This document shows, piece after piece, positions 1 to 9,748 of a DNA stretch of 64,000 nucleotides (the first letter of the stretch is position 1; every line of letters begins with the position of its first letter). Source of the DNA: an uncultured Bacteroidales bacterium (GTDB taxonomy: Bacteria; Bacteroidota; Bacteroidia; Bacteroidales; F082). The DNA lies in contig ONFO01000007.1 in the NCBI GenBank assembly GCA_900317155.1, positions 124,001-188,000 on the forward strand. The letters are read 5' to 3'. The notes under the pieces were generated by a model. It saw nothing but the letters and a program-made list of their open reading frames with translations. It was not told the DNA's origin and made no database searches. Position numbers and translations under genes: made by a program.

Positions 1-249
1 CCTGCAAAACAGAACCTCAGAGTCATGCTTGACAAGAAGCAACGCGCTGGCAAAAAAGTGACCCTCATCACTGGCTTCCAAGGCTCCGACTATGATTTAG
101 CAGCATTAGGCAAGGAACTGAAGTCAGCCTGCGGCGTAGGTGGCAGCGTCAAGGAGGGTGAGATTCTGCTGCAAGGTGATTTCCGCGAAAAGGTATTGGC
201 CTTGTTGCAGGAAAAAGGATACACGAAAACCAAAATCAGTGGAATATGA
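1..249 (+). CDS. SUI1/YciH-family translation factor, 5'-truncated
   Basis: The reading frame is open from the first base, so the N-terminus lies outside the window; the ATG at 25 is probably internal. The visible 82 residues carry the SUI1/eIF1 fold signature: a VTLITGF strand, a [20 protein letters not shown] core and a C-terminal [10 protein letters not shown]-type end. Bacterial YciH/SUI1 proteins are eIF1 homologues thought to affect start-codon selection on the 30S subunit. The stop overlaps the next start (ATGA at 246-249), implying translational coupling to the channel gene. The family call is confident; the bacterial role is less certain. Confidence 0.85.
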   Translation, partial: PAKQNLRVMLDKKQRAGKKVTLITGFQGSDYDLAALGKELKSACGVGGSVKEGEILLQGDFREKVLALLQEKGYTKTKISGI

Positions 250-1466
250 TTGAAAAATACATCGAAATACTGAAGAACCTGAATCTCAAGATGGGACTCA
301 ACGTTGGGCTTTCGGCTGCCATTGCCGAAACCATTGCTGCTTTGACGTTGATAGTCCTTAGCATATGTATCTTTTTCTTAATCAAGTACATCCTGAAGAG
401 AACCGTCTACAAAATCATCCAACTCTCGACGAACAAGTATGATGACCTGCTCCTAAAAAACAAAGTCATCGGGCGCATGTGTCTGCTCATCCCTGCCCTC
501 ATCACAGGCATGTTGATAGACAATGTGCTTCCTGACTTTCCAGAAACAGCAGCATTATTAATGAAGTTGGTCAACATCTTCGAAATCTTCATCTGTACCA
601 TGATCATCAGCTCATTTGTGTCAACAGGCGAAGACTTATACAACATGCATGAAATGTCGAAAATCAAGCCCATCACCGGATTGATACAAGTCACGAAGAT
701 TGTGCTTTACATCCTGTGCGTCCTGATTGCCATCGCCTTCGTTTTGGGCACCAAGATTGGGAACATACTGATAAGCTTGGGCACCATGTCGGCCATCATC
801 ATCCTCGTTTTCCAAGACACCATCAAGGGATTTGTGGGCAGCATACAACTCTCCGTCAATGACATGCTTCGCATCGGTGACTGGATTTCCATTGGTCCTG
901 CCGACGGCAATGTCCTGGAAATCAACCTCACCACCGTAAAAGTGCAAAACTGGGACAACACCATCACCACCATCCCGACTTACAACTTGGTTTCCAACCC
1001 CTTCACCAACTGGCGTGGCATGTCGGAATCGGGCGGACGACGCATCGCACGCACCATCAACATCGATGTGAACACCATCCGCTACTGCACGCCGGAGATG
1101 ATAGAGAAATACAAACGCTACGGGCTTGTGAAGGATTATATCGAGCAAAAAGAAGAAGACATCCTCGAATACAACAAAGCCAACCGCATTGATACGAGCG
1201 AAATCATAAACGGACGCCAGCAGACCAATTTAGGCATCTTCCGCGCTTATATCAAGGCTTACCTCAACAACAACCCGAAGCTGAACCACAACCTGACCAT
1301 GATGGTGCGACAGATGCAGCCTACCGAGTTTGGTGTTCCGCTACAAATTTACGCTTTCAGCAGCGACAAGAAATGGATCAACTATGAGGAAATCCAGAGC
1401 GACATTTTCGACCATGTCATCTCTGCGGCCACCATGTTTGATTTGAAGATTTATCAGAAACATTGA
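246..1466 (+). CDS. Small-conductance mechanosensitive channel (MscS superfamily, YbdG-like)
   Basis: 406 residues with about five hydrophobic segments in the first 200 residues, then the MscS pore/beta-domain signature around residues 180-225 ([20 protein letters not shown] followed by [12 protein letters not shown]). The C-terminal soluble domain is long, close in size to E. coli YbdG (about 415 aa) rather than MscS (286 aa). Such inner-membrane channels release osmolytes on hypo-osmotic shock. The start overlaps the SUI1-like stop by four bases, and the stop region overlaps the head of the hydrolase reading frame, so the three genes probably form one transcript. Confidence 0.88.
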   Translation: MIEKYIEILKNLNLKMGLNVGLSAAIAETIAALTLIVLSICIFFLIKYILKRTVYKIIQLSTNKYDDLLLKNKVIGRMCLLIPALITGMLIDNVLPDFPETAALLMKLVNIFEIFICTMIISSFVSTGEDLYNMHEMSKIKPITGLIQVTKIVLYILCVLIAIAFVLGTKIGNILISLGTMSAIIILVFQDTIKGFVGSIQLSVNDMLRIGDWISIGPADGNVLEINLTTVKVQNWDNTITTIPTYNLVSNPFTNWRGMSESGGRRIARTINIDVNTIRYCTPEMIEKYKRYGLVKDYIEQKEEDILEYNKANRIDTSEIINGRQQTNLGIFRAYIKAYLNNNPKLNHNLTMMVRQMQPTEFGVPLQIYAFSSDKKWINYEEIQSDIFDHVISAATMFDLKIYQKH

Positions 1467-1519
1467 ATTTCAGGGCTGTCACGCTTTGGCAGCCGCACAA
1501 ACCTAATAATCATAGTTTT

Positions 1520-2431
1520 ATGAATCCAGGAATCGTTTTTACGGAAAAGTATCTGAAGCTGATGTTCAAGCAGCTACGCGATGCCACGCCTGAAGAGGTG
1601 CAAGAGGAATTGGAGCATTGCCGCCGCGAGAACCGCAGACCCGTGAGGATACCGCGCTATTTCAGAGGGTTTTTCACAGAAGAAAAGTTTGCCGCATCAA
1701 CGGGGTTTGAGATGCAAGTTTTCAGGCACGACCATGCCTCTCACAAACTCATCCTCTACCTTCACGGCGGCGCTTTCATCTACCCGCCTGTGTTCTTCCA
1801 TTGGCGTTTCCTGCACGACCTCGCCTTACGCACCCATTGCGATGCCTTGCTGCCCGTCTATCCCAAATCGCCCGAATACGACTGCGAGTATTCCGTGCAA
1901 ACTGTGCTTAGTTTCTACAGAAGCATTTCAGAATCTGGGCAATACAATGAAATCCACCTCGTCGGTGACTCTGCCGGTGCCTGTTTGTGTCTCATTGTTG
2001 CACAAGAAGCTCACAAAAACGGTTGGCAAAAGCCTGCGACCACTACCCTGCTCTCTCCTTGTGTCGACCTCAGTCACACCAAAGAGAAGGAAATGCGAGC
2101 CTTACAGGGAAAGGACGACATGCTTCAACTCGACCGCGTCATCACGCTAAATGCCATCTGGCAAGGCAAATTACCTGCCAAGCATCCTTGGGTCAGTCCC
2201 GTTTTCGGCGACTTCAGCGGTGTCGACAACCTCAGCGTTTACTATGGCTCCGATGAAATCCTCCAGCCCGACGACCTATTCCTCAAGGAGACCTATGAAA
2301 AAGCTGGAAAAACCGGACATTTCCAAGAGTTTGAAGGCATGTTCCACACCTTCGTGATGTTCCCCATCCCACAGGGGTTCAAAGCCACAAGAGAAATCGC
2401 AGCGACCATCAAAAAAGGGCAGCTCCAATGA
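1520..2431 (+). CDS. Alpha/beta hydrolase, HSL/acetyl-esterase type
   Basis: About 303 residues from the ATG at 1520. A start at 1463 is possible but adds a 19-residue non-conserved extension overlapping the channel gene. It shows the hormone-sensitive-lipase family oxyanion motif HGGAF, the nucleophile elbow GDSAG, and late Asp (SDEILQPDDL) and His (GMFHTF) residues that complete a Ser-Asp-His triad. No signal peptide is seen, so it is probably a cytoplasmic carboxylesterase or lipase-like enzyme; the substrate cannot be told. It converges on the T9SS gene on the other strand, with a shared hairpin between them. Confidence 0.85.
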   Translation: MNPGIVFTEKYLKLMFKQLRDATPEEVQEELEHCRRENRRPVRIPRYFRGFFTEEKFAASTGFEMQVFRHDHASHKLILYLHGGAFIYPPVFFHWRFLHDLALRTHCDALLPVYPKSPEYDCEYSVQTVLSFYRSISESGQYNEIHLVGDSAGACLCLIVAQEAHKNGWQKPATTTLLSPCVDLSHTKEKEMRALQGKDDMLQLDRVITLNAIWQGKLPAKHPWVSPVFGDFSGVDNLSVYYGSDEILQPDDLFLKETYEKAGKTGHFQEFEGMFHTFVMFPIPQGFKATREIAATIKKGQLQ

Positions 2432-2444
2432 AAGCCGCCCCTTT
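2411..2444. terminator. Terminator hairpin between convergent genes
   Basis: An imperfect GGGCAGCT/AGCCGCCC stem straddles the esterase stop. Read on the minus strand it ends in CCCTTTTTT, a good intrinsic terminator for the secreted Omp28-like gene; on the plus strand the U-tract is weak. Confidence 0.6.
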
Positions 2445-2467
2445 GTATCCTATAGCATTGTTGATTC

Positions 2468-4093
2468 TCAGCGTACCACAATCTTCGTGTTGATTTCTTG
2501 CGCACCATTCGTAGCCTTCAAGAAATACATACCACTCTGATAGCCATTGAGGTCAACACTTCCCTTACCATCGTTCTGGCTTTCAAGCACCATTCGACCA
2601 GTGATGTCATACACCTGAACTTGCCAGTTGCCTTCAACTAAATTGAGGTTGAACAAGCCCTGAGACGGATTTGGGTAGACCACAGGCAAAGCCTCTTCAG
2701 CCTCATTGACCAAAAGAGTGCCATCGCACAGCACCTCTGAAGACAACTCGTAAGTGAAATGGCCAGCTGAACCGCCACCCTTCATGACAATCTGATTGTT
2801 GGAGTCCTTGAATTGGAAAAATCCGTTGCCCATGCCTTCGCCAGCAATATCACGCACGCGGATGCGATAACAGCCTGCATTCATCAACACAATGTCATCG
2901 GTATAGACATGATTGGCCTGGTCAAAATTATATAAATTGACCGTCTCACCGCTTTCGGTCTCAATGATTTCTACACTGATATTCTGAGGATGTATTCCAG
3001 TCTTCAGCTGCATCTTCAGATAGCCGTCGATTTCAGGCACACCCTCCATTCCAACATCAATGAAATTGTCGGGCAAATACTGGTCGCCCTCACCATTGGG
3101 CATCACTACATAGAAATGCAGCGCATCACATGGAGCTGCCACAAACTCGTCCATCGTCACCGTCACCGATTGGCCTTTAGGCAAAGTGCCATGCCACGAC
3201 TGGCGATGGTCTTCATATCCATCAAAAGCACATAAGTCAAAGAACGTAATAGTTTGGTTTCCAAGATTTTTCACAATCATCTCGGGTTGTTGTATGCCCG
3301 AGCAGTTTTGAGTAACCACGTTTTCAACCGACTTTAAGGCGATGTCATAGTCCAGATCCAAAGCCATCGACATACGCACGGCCTGATACACCTCCTTGGT
3401 GCCGCCAGAGTAGTTCTGCACCCATGCCGTCAGGTAGCAGTCTTCCTTGGGCCAATGCATCTCGAAGGTCTCGCTGATGGTCATCGTTGGGCCTGTAAAC
3501 AGTGTTCCCGTTTGCGAGGGAATCATGTCGCGACAAACGTGATGCAGACCTTGCATGCCCTGCCAACCCACATCGATATTGCACTGTGTCAAGGCAATGA
3601 ACACACGTACATCAGAGCCGTTGCAGTCGCCTACTTGGGTCACCGTGCAGTTCACCTGACACGAAGTGCCGTCGACAGGCTCATAGCTCAAGTCGATGGT
3701 AAACGGGCTGGGCACATTGATACGTTGGTTGTAGTAATTCATGTAATAGGAGTACATGTTTTCGCTGGCGTTGCCGCCGCCCGACATTCCCGTGACACCA
3801 TCGGCTTTCAAGGTCGGATAGCTATTGATGCCGTAATAGTTGGCACGGGCATTGGTCTCGTTGGTGTAATACTCCTCAGTGGAAAAAGCCGTAGTGTGGT
3901 AAGCGACTGGAGCAATAGCCAGGCCTTCTTCCATCATCTGGGCGATACCATTGGCGGCTGCAGGACAATAGGGGCAGCGCACACCCGTAAAGATTTCAAA
4001 CAGCACGCATTCACGCGCCACATTGTCCTTGGTTTGGGCAAATGTTGTTGACATGAATAACATGACAACTACAGAAAGGAAAAGTTTCTTCAT
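2468..4093 (-). CDS. Secreted Omp28-like protein with T9SS sorting domain
   Basis: 541 residues with a clear signal peptide (MKKLFLSVVVMLFMSTTFAQ). The region right after it is thioredoxin-like with a CPYC motif (FTGVRCPYCPAAANG, about residues 35-52), as in Omp28-related Bacteroidota proteins. The final 70-75 residues form a type A T9SS sorting domain (VYPNPSQGLFNLNL, VQVYDITGRMV, SGMYFLKA, KIVVR). It is therefore predicted to cross the outer membrane and be anchored or released. CPYC suggests redox or metal chemistry, but no activity is proven. It is a single gene with its own terminator. Confidence 0.85.
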   Translation of the reverse strand: MKKLFLSVVVMLFMSTTFAQTKDNVARECVLFEIFTGVRCPYCPAAANGIAQMMEEGLAIAPVAYHTTAFSTEEYYTNETNARANYYGINSYPTLKADGVTGMSGGGNASENMYSYYMNYYNQRINVPSPFTIDLSYEPVDGTSCQVNCTVTQVGDCNGSDVRVFIALTQCNIDVGWQGMQGLHHVCRDMIPSQTGTLFTGPTMTISETFEMHWPKEDCYLTAWVQNYSGGTKEVYQAVRMSMALDLDYDIALKSVENVVTQNCSGIQQPEMIVKNLGNQTITFFDLCAFDGYEDHRQSWHGTLPKGQSVTVTMDEFVAAPCDALHFYVVMPNGEGDQYLPDNFIDVGMEGVPEIDGYLKMQLKTGIHPQNISVEIIETESGETVNLYNFDQANHVYTDDIVLMNAGCYRIRVRDIAGEGMGNGFFQFKDSNNQIVMKGGGSAGHFTYELSSEVLCDGTLLVNEAEEALPVVYPNPSQGLFNLNLVEGNWQVQVYDITGRMVLESQNDGKGSVDLNGYQSGMYFLKATNGAQEINTKIVVR

Positions 4094-4155
4094 AAGATCT
4101 AGGTTATTATTTAGATTGCAAAACTAATACTTTTTTCTGAGACTCAGCTATTTAT

Positions 4156-6171
4156 TTACAATCGAGACATTCTTTCCTGAAGCTCAATCATCTCATCGCG
4201 GAACTTTGCTGCACTGAGGAAGTCCATCTCCTTGACAGCCTTCTCCATGTTCTTCTTGGCCTGAGCGATAGCCTTTTGAAGTTGTTCCTTCGACATATAA
4301 GAAGCCTGACCTTCGGCAGCCATGGTCGTAGCTGGACCTTGTTGACCATACGGTGAAGGAACCTCAACGTTGCCTTTCAAGGTGCCCAAGGAGTTGTCGA
4401 TGGCTTTGACGATAGTCTTCGGAACGATGCCATGTGCCTCGTTATAAGCCATTTGCTTGGCGCGACGGCGGGCGGTCTCGTCGATGGTCTTGCGCATGGA
4501 ATCGGTGATGGTGTCGGCATACATGATGACCTTGCTCTCGGCATTTCGGGCGGCACGACCTGCAGTCTGCGTCAGCGAACGTTCCGAGCGAAGGAAACCC
4601 TCCTTGTCAGCATCCAAGATAGCGACCAGACTCACCTCGGGCAAATCCAATCCCTCACGCAAAAGGTTGACACCGACCAACACATCAAATTCACCCATAC
4701 GAAGGCCTTGCAAGATTTCCACACGCTCCATGGTATCCACGTCGGAATGGATATAGCGCGTCTTGATTTTCAAGCCATTGAGATAGGCATTCAGCTCCTC
4801 GGCCATGCGTTTGGTCAAAGTGGTGACGAGCACACGCTGATTTTTCTCCACCACCTTATGAATCTCATCGATGAGGTCGTCAACCTGATTCAAGCTCGGA
4901 CGCACCTCAATCAAAGGGTCTAACAAACCCGTGGGACGAATCAGCTGCTCCACATAAACGCCTTCGCTCTGCTGCAACTCGAAATCGGCGGGTGTGGCAC
5001 TGACATAGATGGTCTGCCCCGTAAGTGCTTCAAACTCATCGAACTGCAAAGGTCTGTTATCCAGTGCCGAAGGCAAACGGAAGCCATATTCCACCAAGGT
5101 CTGTTTGCGCGAACGGTCGCCACCATGCATGCCTCGGATCTGCGGAATGGTGACATGGCTCTCATCGATAATGGTGATGAAGTCGTCGGGAAAATAATCG
5201 AGCAAGCAGAAAGGTCGCGTGCCTGGACTACGCCCATCGAAATAACGTGAATAGTTCTCAATGCCAGAGCAATAGCCCAGTTCCTTCATCATCTCAAGGT
5301 CGTAATTGACACGGTCTTCAAGACGTTTAGCTTCCAAGTTCTTGCCAATTTCGCGAAAATACTCGGCTTGCTTAAACATGTCATCCTGAATTTCCGCAAC
5401 GGCTGAGTTGAGTTTGGCTTGCGAGGTCACGAAGATGTTGGCGGGGAATATGGTCAATTCCGAAAGGTTCTCCATCCTTCTGCCCGTCACGGGGTTGAAC
5501 ATCTCCAAACTGTCGATTTCGTCATCCCAAAACAAGATGCGGTAGGCATAGTCGGCATAGGCCGGGAACACATCCATGGTCTCCCCTTTCACCCGGAACT
5601 TGCCTTGCGTGAACTCAATCTCGTTGCGAACATACAAAGCGCCCACCAAAGCCTTTGCCACATCGTCGCGGCTGATTTTCATGCCACGTTCCAGATAGAT
5701 GATGTTCTTGCCGAAGTCATCGGGATTACCGATACCATAGAGACATGACACTGAGGAAACCACGATGATATCGCGTCGACCCGAAAGCAAGGCCGAAGTG
5801 GTCGCCAGCCGCATCTTGTCGATTTCCATATTGATGGCGAGATCCTTTTCTATATAGGTGTTTGTGGCAGGGATGAAGGCCTCGGGCTGGTAGTAGTCGT
5901 AATAAGAAACGAAATAATTCACCGCGTTCTCCGGAAAGAACTGCTTGAACTCGCCATAGAGCTGTGCTGCAAGGGTCTTGTTGTGGCTCAATACCAGAGC
6001 CGGACGGTTCAATTGGGCCAAAACATTAGCAATGGTAAACGTCTTTCCCGAGCCCGTCACGCCTAAAAGCGTCTGGGCACGGTCGCCACGATTCAGGCCG
6101 TCGACCAACTGTTTGATGGCTTCGGGCTGGTCGCCAGTGGGTTGGAAATCGGATACAAGTTTGAAGTTCAT
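4156..6171 (-). CDS. uvrB: Excinuclease ABC subunit B
   Basis: 671 residues from the ATG at 6171, which gives the canonical UvrB start MNFKLVSDFQPTGDQPEAI; an upstream ATG at 6231 would overlap the promoter. Visible features: Walker A GVTGSGKT, the beta-hairpin region YFVSYYDYYQPEA, DESH box (IIDESHVTIPQ), helicase motifs SATPADFE and QTAGRAARN, and a C-terminal UVR motif (AKKNMEKAVKEMDFLSAAKFRDE) that contacts UvrC. It is the damage-verifying helicase-like subunit of nucleotide excision repair. Length matches the family. A TACTTTTG box lies just upstream. Confidence 0.98.
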   Translation of the reverse strand: MNFKLVSDFQPTGDQPEAIKQLVDGLNRGDRAQTLLGVTGSGKTFTIANVLAQLNRPALVLSHNKTLAAQLYGEFKQFFPENAVNYFVSYYDYYQPEAFIPATNTYIEKDLAINMEIDKMRLATTSALLSGRRDIIVVSSVSCLYGIGNPDDFGKNIIYLERGMKISRDDVAKALVGALYVRNEIEFTQGKFRVKGETMDVFPAYADYAYRILFWDDEIDSLEMFNPVTGRRMENLSELTIFPANIFVTSQAKLNSAVAEIQDDMFKQAEYFREIGKNLEAKRLEDRVNYDLEMMKELGYCSGIENYSRYFDGRSPGTRPFCLLDYFPDDFITIIDESHVTIPQIRGMHGGDRSRKQTLVEYGFRLPSALDNRPLQFDEFEALTGQTIYVSATPADFELQQSEGVYVEQLIRPTGLLDPLIEVRPSLNQVDDLIDEIHKVVEKNQRVLVTTLTKRMAEELNAYLNGLKIKTRYIHSDVDTMERVEILQGLRMGEFDVLVGVNLLREGLDLPEVSLVAILDADKEGFLRSERSLTQTAGRAARNAESKVIMYADTITDSMRKTIDETARRRAKQMAYNEAHGIVPKTIVKAIDNSLGTLKGNVEVPSPYGQQGPATTMAAEGQASYMSKEQLQKAIAQAKKNMEKAVKEMDFLSAAKFRDEMIELQERMSRL

Positions 6172-6189
6172 AGTGTTTTTGCGGAAATG

Positions 6190-6197
6190 CAAAAGTA
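6190..6197 (-). promoter_or_regulatory. -7 promoter box for uvrB
   Basis: TACTTTTG on the minus strand matches the Bacteroidota TAnnTTTG consensus, 18 bases before the uvrB ATG at 6171. It supports that start over the upstream ATG. Confidence 0.6.
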
Positions 6198-6232
6198 CAA
6201 TTTTTCCGCAAAGTGCAAGATAGTTTTTCAAC

Positions 6233-7357
6233 TCATTCTTTCAAAACTTTTTTAGCCAATTCCATTGCCCGTTCAATAGTCGGTGCCATATCGTAATACT
6301 TGTATTCCGCCAAACGACCCCCAAAATACACGTTTTCCTCTTGGTCAGCCATAGCTTTATATTGGTTATACAAAGCTGTGTTTTTCTCATCATTCACGGG
6401 ATAATAAGGTTCCATCCCATCCTTGAATTCGACGCTGTATTCTTTGTAAATCACCGTCTTTGGATTGTCGTAAACCGTATTGCCAAAACGCTCAAAATGC
6501 TTATGCTCAATGATTCGGGTATAAGGCACTTCCCGATCGGTAAAGTTCACCACAGCATTGCCTTGATAATTCGGAATGTCTAAAATCTCTTGTTCGAAAT
6601 GGACAGTTCGGTATTGCAAACGTCCAAGCCTATAGTCATAAAACTCGTCAATCGGCCCAGTATAGACTATCGTTTCAGCCAAAGACGACAATTCCTCTCG
6701 ATGGGCAAAAAAGTCTGTATTCAAACGGGCATCGACACCTTCGAGCAACGCATTCACAAGTCTGTTATAACCACCTATGGGAATACCCTGATAAGCATCG
6801 TTGAAATAGTTGTTGTCGAACACGAAACGCAAAGGCAAACGACGGATGATAAAGGCGGGCAATTCCGTACACAACCTTCCCCACTGTTTTTCAGTATAGC
6901 CTTTGATGAGTGCCTCGTAGATATCCTTGCCTACAAGTCGCAATGCTTGTTCCTCCAAATTGCGAGGTTCACCATGTATACTCACTAATGCCTTTTGTTC
7001 CTCTATCTTCCGCATCGCTTCATCAGGTGTAGTGACACCCCACATCTGATAGAATGTGTTCATATTGAAAGGTAGATTATATAGCCGTCCCTTGTAGTTG
7101 GCGACAGGGCAATTCGTATAACGGTTAAACTCTACAAAGTGGTTCACAAAGTCCCAAACTTCCTTGTTGGATGTATGAAAGATATGTGCACCGTATTTAT
7201 GAACATTGATGTCTTCAATGGATTCACAATACACATTGCCACCGAAATGCGGGCGTTTCTCTATGACGAGACTACGCTTGCCCGATTGCTTCGCCAAATA
7301 TGCGAATGTCGCTCCGAAAATGCCGGAACCGATGATGAGATAATTGTATGGTTTCAT
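6233..7357 (-). CDS. glf: UDP-galactopyranose mutase
   Basis: 374 residues. The N-terminal FAD dinucleotide-binding motif is GSGIFGATFA, followed by EKRPHFGGN. Later family blocks include KYGAHIFHTSN, the GYTEKQWG block, RRLPLRFVFDNNYFNDAYQGIP and C-terminal FGGRLAEYKYYDM. The enzyme converts UDP-galactopyranose to UDP-galactofuranose in the cytoplasm. The start overlaps the stop of the upstream membrane-protein gene by four bases (ATGA). It is the last gene of a four-gene leftward operon, so Galf may be the sugar that operon transfers. Confidence 0.96.
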   Translation of the reverse strand: MKPYNYLIIGSGIFGATFAYLAKQSGKRSLVIEKRPHFGGNVYCESIEDINVHKYGAHIFHTSNKEVWDFVNHFVEFNRYTNCPVANYKGRLYNLPFNMNTFYQMWGVTTPDEAMRKIEEQKALVSIHGEPRNLEEQALRLVGKDIYEALIKGYTEKQWGRLCTELPAFIIRRLPLRFVFDNNYFNDAYQGIPIGGYNRLVNALLEGVDARLNTDFFAHREELSSLAETIVYTGPIDEFYDYRLGRLQYRTVHFEQEILDIPNYQGNAVVNFTDREVPYTRIIEHKHFERFGNTVYDNPKTVIYKEYSVEFKDGMEPYYPVNDEKNTALYNQYKAMADQEENVYFGGRLAEYKYYDMAPTIERAMELAKKVLKE

Positions 7358-9027
7358 TTTTTAATTTTTAGCGATTTTCGACAATATAACTTTCTCTTTT
7401 CAAGTTTAGGATAGATTAGCCATGGAGCATCATCAGGTTCTGGAGTTCCGACATAATACTCATCGTAATCTTCTGGCCAACCCCAGGGCATTTCGAGAAG
7501 GTCTTTTCCCATAACTATCGAATCCAACTTGCAAATGAAAATGAAGTCTGGCTCAATCATTTTTTCTTTAGGGAAAAAACGGAAGTTTTGCGATTGGTGG
7601 TAGTTAGCGGCATTGACTGCATCAAATGCATACAAGCAACAATAATCATAACAAGCCGTTAATATTGTCGATTGTTTTGGCTGATAGTTGTAGTCCTCCA
7701 AAATATCGTATACCCTATTGAAATAATCCGCTTGCTTCTCAGTCAGAGCGATTTCTGCAAAATATTTGTTTCCCCTTGTAAAATGGAACGAATCATCTCG
7801 GTTTTGATAATCTCTCACAACACTGGCTAACGGAATCAAATACAATATGGCAGCACCTATCATCACTCTACTCTTATCTTGCATAGAGTTTTCTTTTTCT
7901 ATGTCAAACCAAATGAACAGCCATGATACAACAAAGCAAGAAATACGTACACCTATACTAGTATTCGTGCCAAAAGAAGCCAATAATGGAAATACCAGCA
8001 AGAACAAATAAACCCATGTTTTCGGTAGTAAAAGTGTTTTCCCTGAAAAAGATGCACTATCAGAACACAGCAAAGGAATGATAGCAACACTCGAAAGCAA
8101 CATGGCATTTGTGACTACAGGTTCCTTTTGAAAGTGAGAATAAACAACAAGGATCAACACATAAGCAACCGTGCCAAAGTAATTGCTTTTAAATAGTTTT
8201 GACAAATAATATGACCCCACAAAAGCCAATAGAGCAAACAGGCAATCTTTGAAAAACAAACCATACTGCACGAAGAAACTCATCCCATCATAACCATATC
8301 CACTTTTAGTAATATAATTGGCAGCAAAACTCATAGCATTTATTATTTGTCCTAAATCACAAACACAAAAATGCATATAAGCCATGGTCAAAAACATGCC
8401 AACAATTCCCGAACCAAGAAACAAAAACATCTCTCGCTTTTGTTTCCAATATAAAACCATTATCAGAAAAGCAATGCTTGCGAGCACCAAAATTGCAGCG
8501 GGAATAATAATGAAACAAGACAACCCCAAACAAAATCCGCACAAACCAGCGAATAAGCATTTCTCCCATTTTTTCTGACAGTGTTGAAACAACATAAACG
8601 AACATAATGCCCAACATAACACTGCCATTTGCATTGAAATATAACTAAGACCATCTGTTTCAACTGCAAAATAAAAAAGGAAAATCAAAGCAAAATATCT
8701 CAGAGCTCGACCTTTATCGTAAATGGCACAACAGGTTATGGTCATTACCAGAATAGTGAACCAACTCAAAATGTTCGATGCTAAAAAAGAATTAACTTTG
8801 CTCGTCAAATCCAAATACGGGAACCAGTGTATTGCTATCAAATTCCATTGAGACTTGCCGGTAATGCAACTCATGTCATACGCTTCTTGCAGTTTTAAAA
8901 GGAAATACGCTTCATCATAAGCGGTGAAAAAGCCAAAGCGAAGTAAACCTACAGATAGTACACTTAATACAACCAATACAACAATAAGTATTGCATAAGG
9001 CCAATCCCTTTTCAAGATTTCTTTCAT
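7354..9027 (-). CDS. Polytopic membrane protein, probable GT-C type glycosyltransferase
   Basis: 557 residues with roughly ten or more hydrophobic segments spread from residue 13 to about 410, then a soluble tail of about 140 residues ending in KKRKLYCRKSLKIKK. An acidic stretch FFTAYDEAYFL in the first extracytoplasmic loop recalls the catalytic acidic loop of GT-C enzymes. It lies two bases from the GT2 gene and overlaps glf. In gtr-type operons the third gene is a serotype-specific membrane transferase that moves a sugar from a lipid carrier to the surface glycan; by context this is the best reading. No strong family motif was recognised. Confidence 0.6.
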   Translation of the reverse strand: MKEILKRDWPYAILIVVLVVLSVLSVGLLRFGFFTAYDEAYFLLKLQEAYDMSCITGKSQWNLIAIHWFPYLDLTSKVNSFLASNILSWFTILVMTITCCAIYDKGRALRYFALIFLFYFAVETDGLSYISMQMAVLCWALCSFMLFQHCQKKWEKCLFAGLCGFCLGLSCFIIIPAAILVLASIAFLIMVLYWKQKREMFLFLGSGIVGMFLTMAYMHFCVCDLGQIINAMSFAANYITKSGYGYDGMSFFVQYGLFFKDCLFALLAFVGSYYLSKLFKSNYFGTVAYVLILVVYSHFQKEPVVTNAMLLSSVAIIPLLCSDSASFSGKTLLLPKTWVYLFLLVFPLLASFGTNTSIGVRISCFVVSWLFIWFDIEKENSMQDKSRVMIGAAILYLIPLASVVRDYQNRDDSFHFTRGNKYFAEIALTEKQADYFNRVYDILEDYNYQPKQSTILTACYDYCCLYAFDAVNAANYHQSQNFRFFPKEKMIEPDFIFICKLDSIVMGKDLLEMPWGWPEDYDEYYVGTPEPDDAPWLIYPKLEKRKLYCRKSLKIKK

Positions 9028-9028
9028 G

Positions 9029-9748
9029 TCATCTCAAATTTCTATTTATCCTCCTAAAATCCCCCAAAGCCTTCACTCCAATCTTGAAGATGCGTTTCAT
9101 ATTAATGCTGTTTACTCCGCCTTGTCTCGGTCGGAAAGTGATGGGGTACCAAGCAATCTTCTCGTTTTTCTTTACAGCAATTGCACTTACGGCAACATTG
9201 GCCAGGAAGAAATCATCCGGAACGTTCTTCATTATCTCCTGCAAACGCTTGGCATTCATAAGCCGGAAAGGTGTGTTGGCATCCTTCACCCAAACGTGGA
9301 ACATCAGCCAAACCACCAAACGAAGCGTCTTGGTGACAAACACACGGCTTGCTCCATCCTGTCGGCCCCCACGAGTGCCTATCTGGAAATCAAACTCGTG
9401 GCGGTGTTCCCACATTTGCCAAAACTCTTCGGGTAAGGTTTGACCATCGCTGTCTGTCTGGAAAACAAATGTAGCACCTTCGGCAATAGCATAGCGATAC
9501 AGATAGAGCACCGTCGCTCCGTGTCCTGAATTGGGTTTGTCAATTGGCACAAAGAAAGGATACTTTCCTTGCAACTGCTGCATAATTTGGAAAGTGTCAT
9601 CCTTGCTACCGTCGTTTGCAATGACCAATTTCGCCACGTTACCTTCTGCGTTGATTCTTTCACAGACAGGATGCCATTGGTTAATGACTTCTTCGATGTT
9701 CGCAGCCTCATTGTAGGCTGGCATAACAATGTAAAGACTATCTTTCAT
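9029..9748 (-). CDS. Family 2 glycosyltransferase (polyprenyl-phosphate sugar transferase type)
   Basis: 239 residues with GT-A/GT2 motifs: IVMPAYNEAANIEEV, IANDGSKDDT, the DxD-like TDSDGQTLPE and a late RPRQGGVNS. It is close to the DPM1/GtrB group that loads a sugar onto undecaprenyl phosphate, but lacks the C-terminal membrane helices of classic GtrB. Its 5' end overlaps the GtrA gene by 11 bases, suggesting coupled translation. The sugar is unknown; the neighbouring glf suggests galactofuranose. Confidence 0.88.
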   Translation of the reverse strand: MKDSLYIVMPAYNEAANIEEVINQWHPVCERINAEGNVAKLVIANDGSKDDTFQIMQQLQGKYPFFVPIDKPNSGHGATVLYLYRYAIAEGATFVFQTDSDGQTLPEEFWQMWEHRHEFDFQIGTRGGRQDGASRVFVTKTLRLVVWLMFHVWVKDANTPFRLMNAKRLQEIMKNVPDDFFLANVAVSAIAVKKNEKIAWYPITFRPRQGGVNSINMKRIFKIGVKALGDFRRINRNLR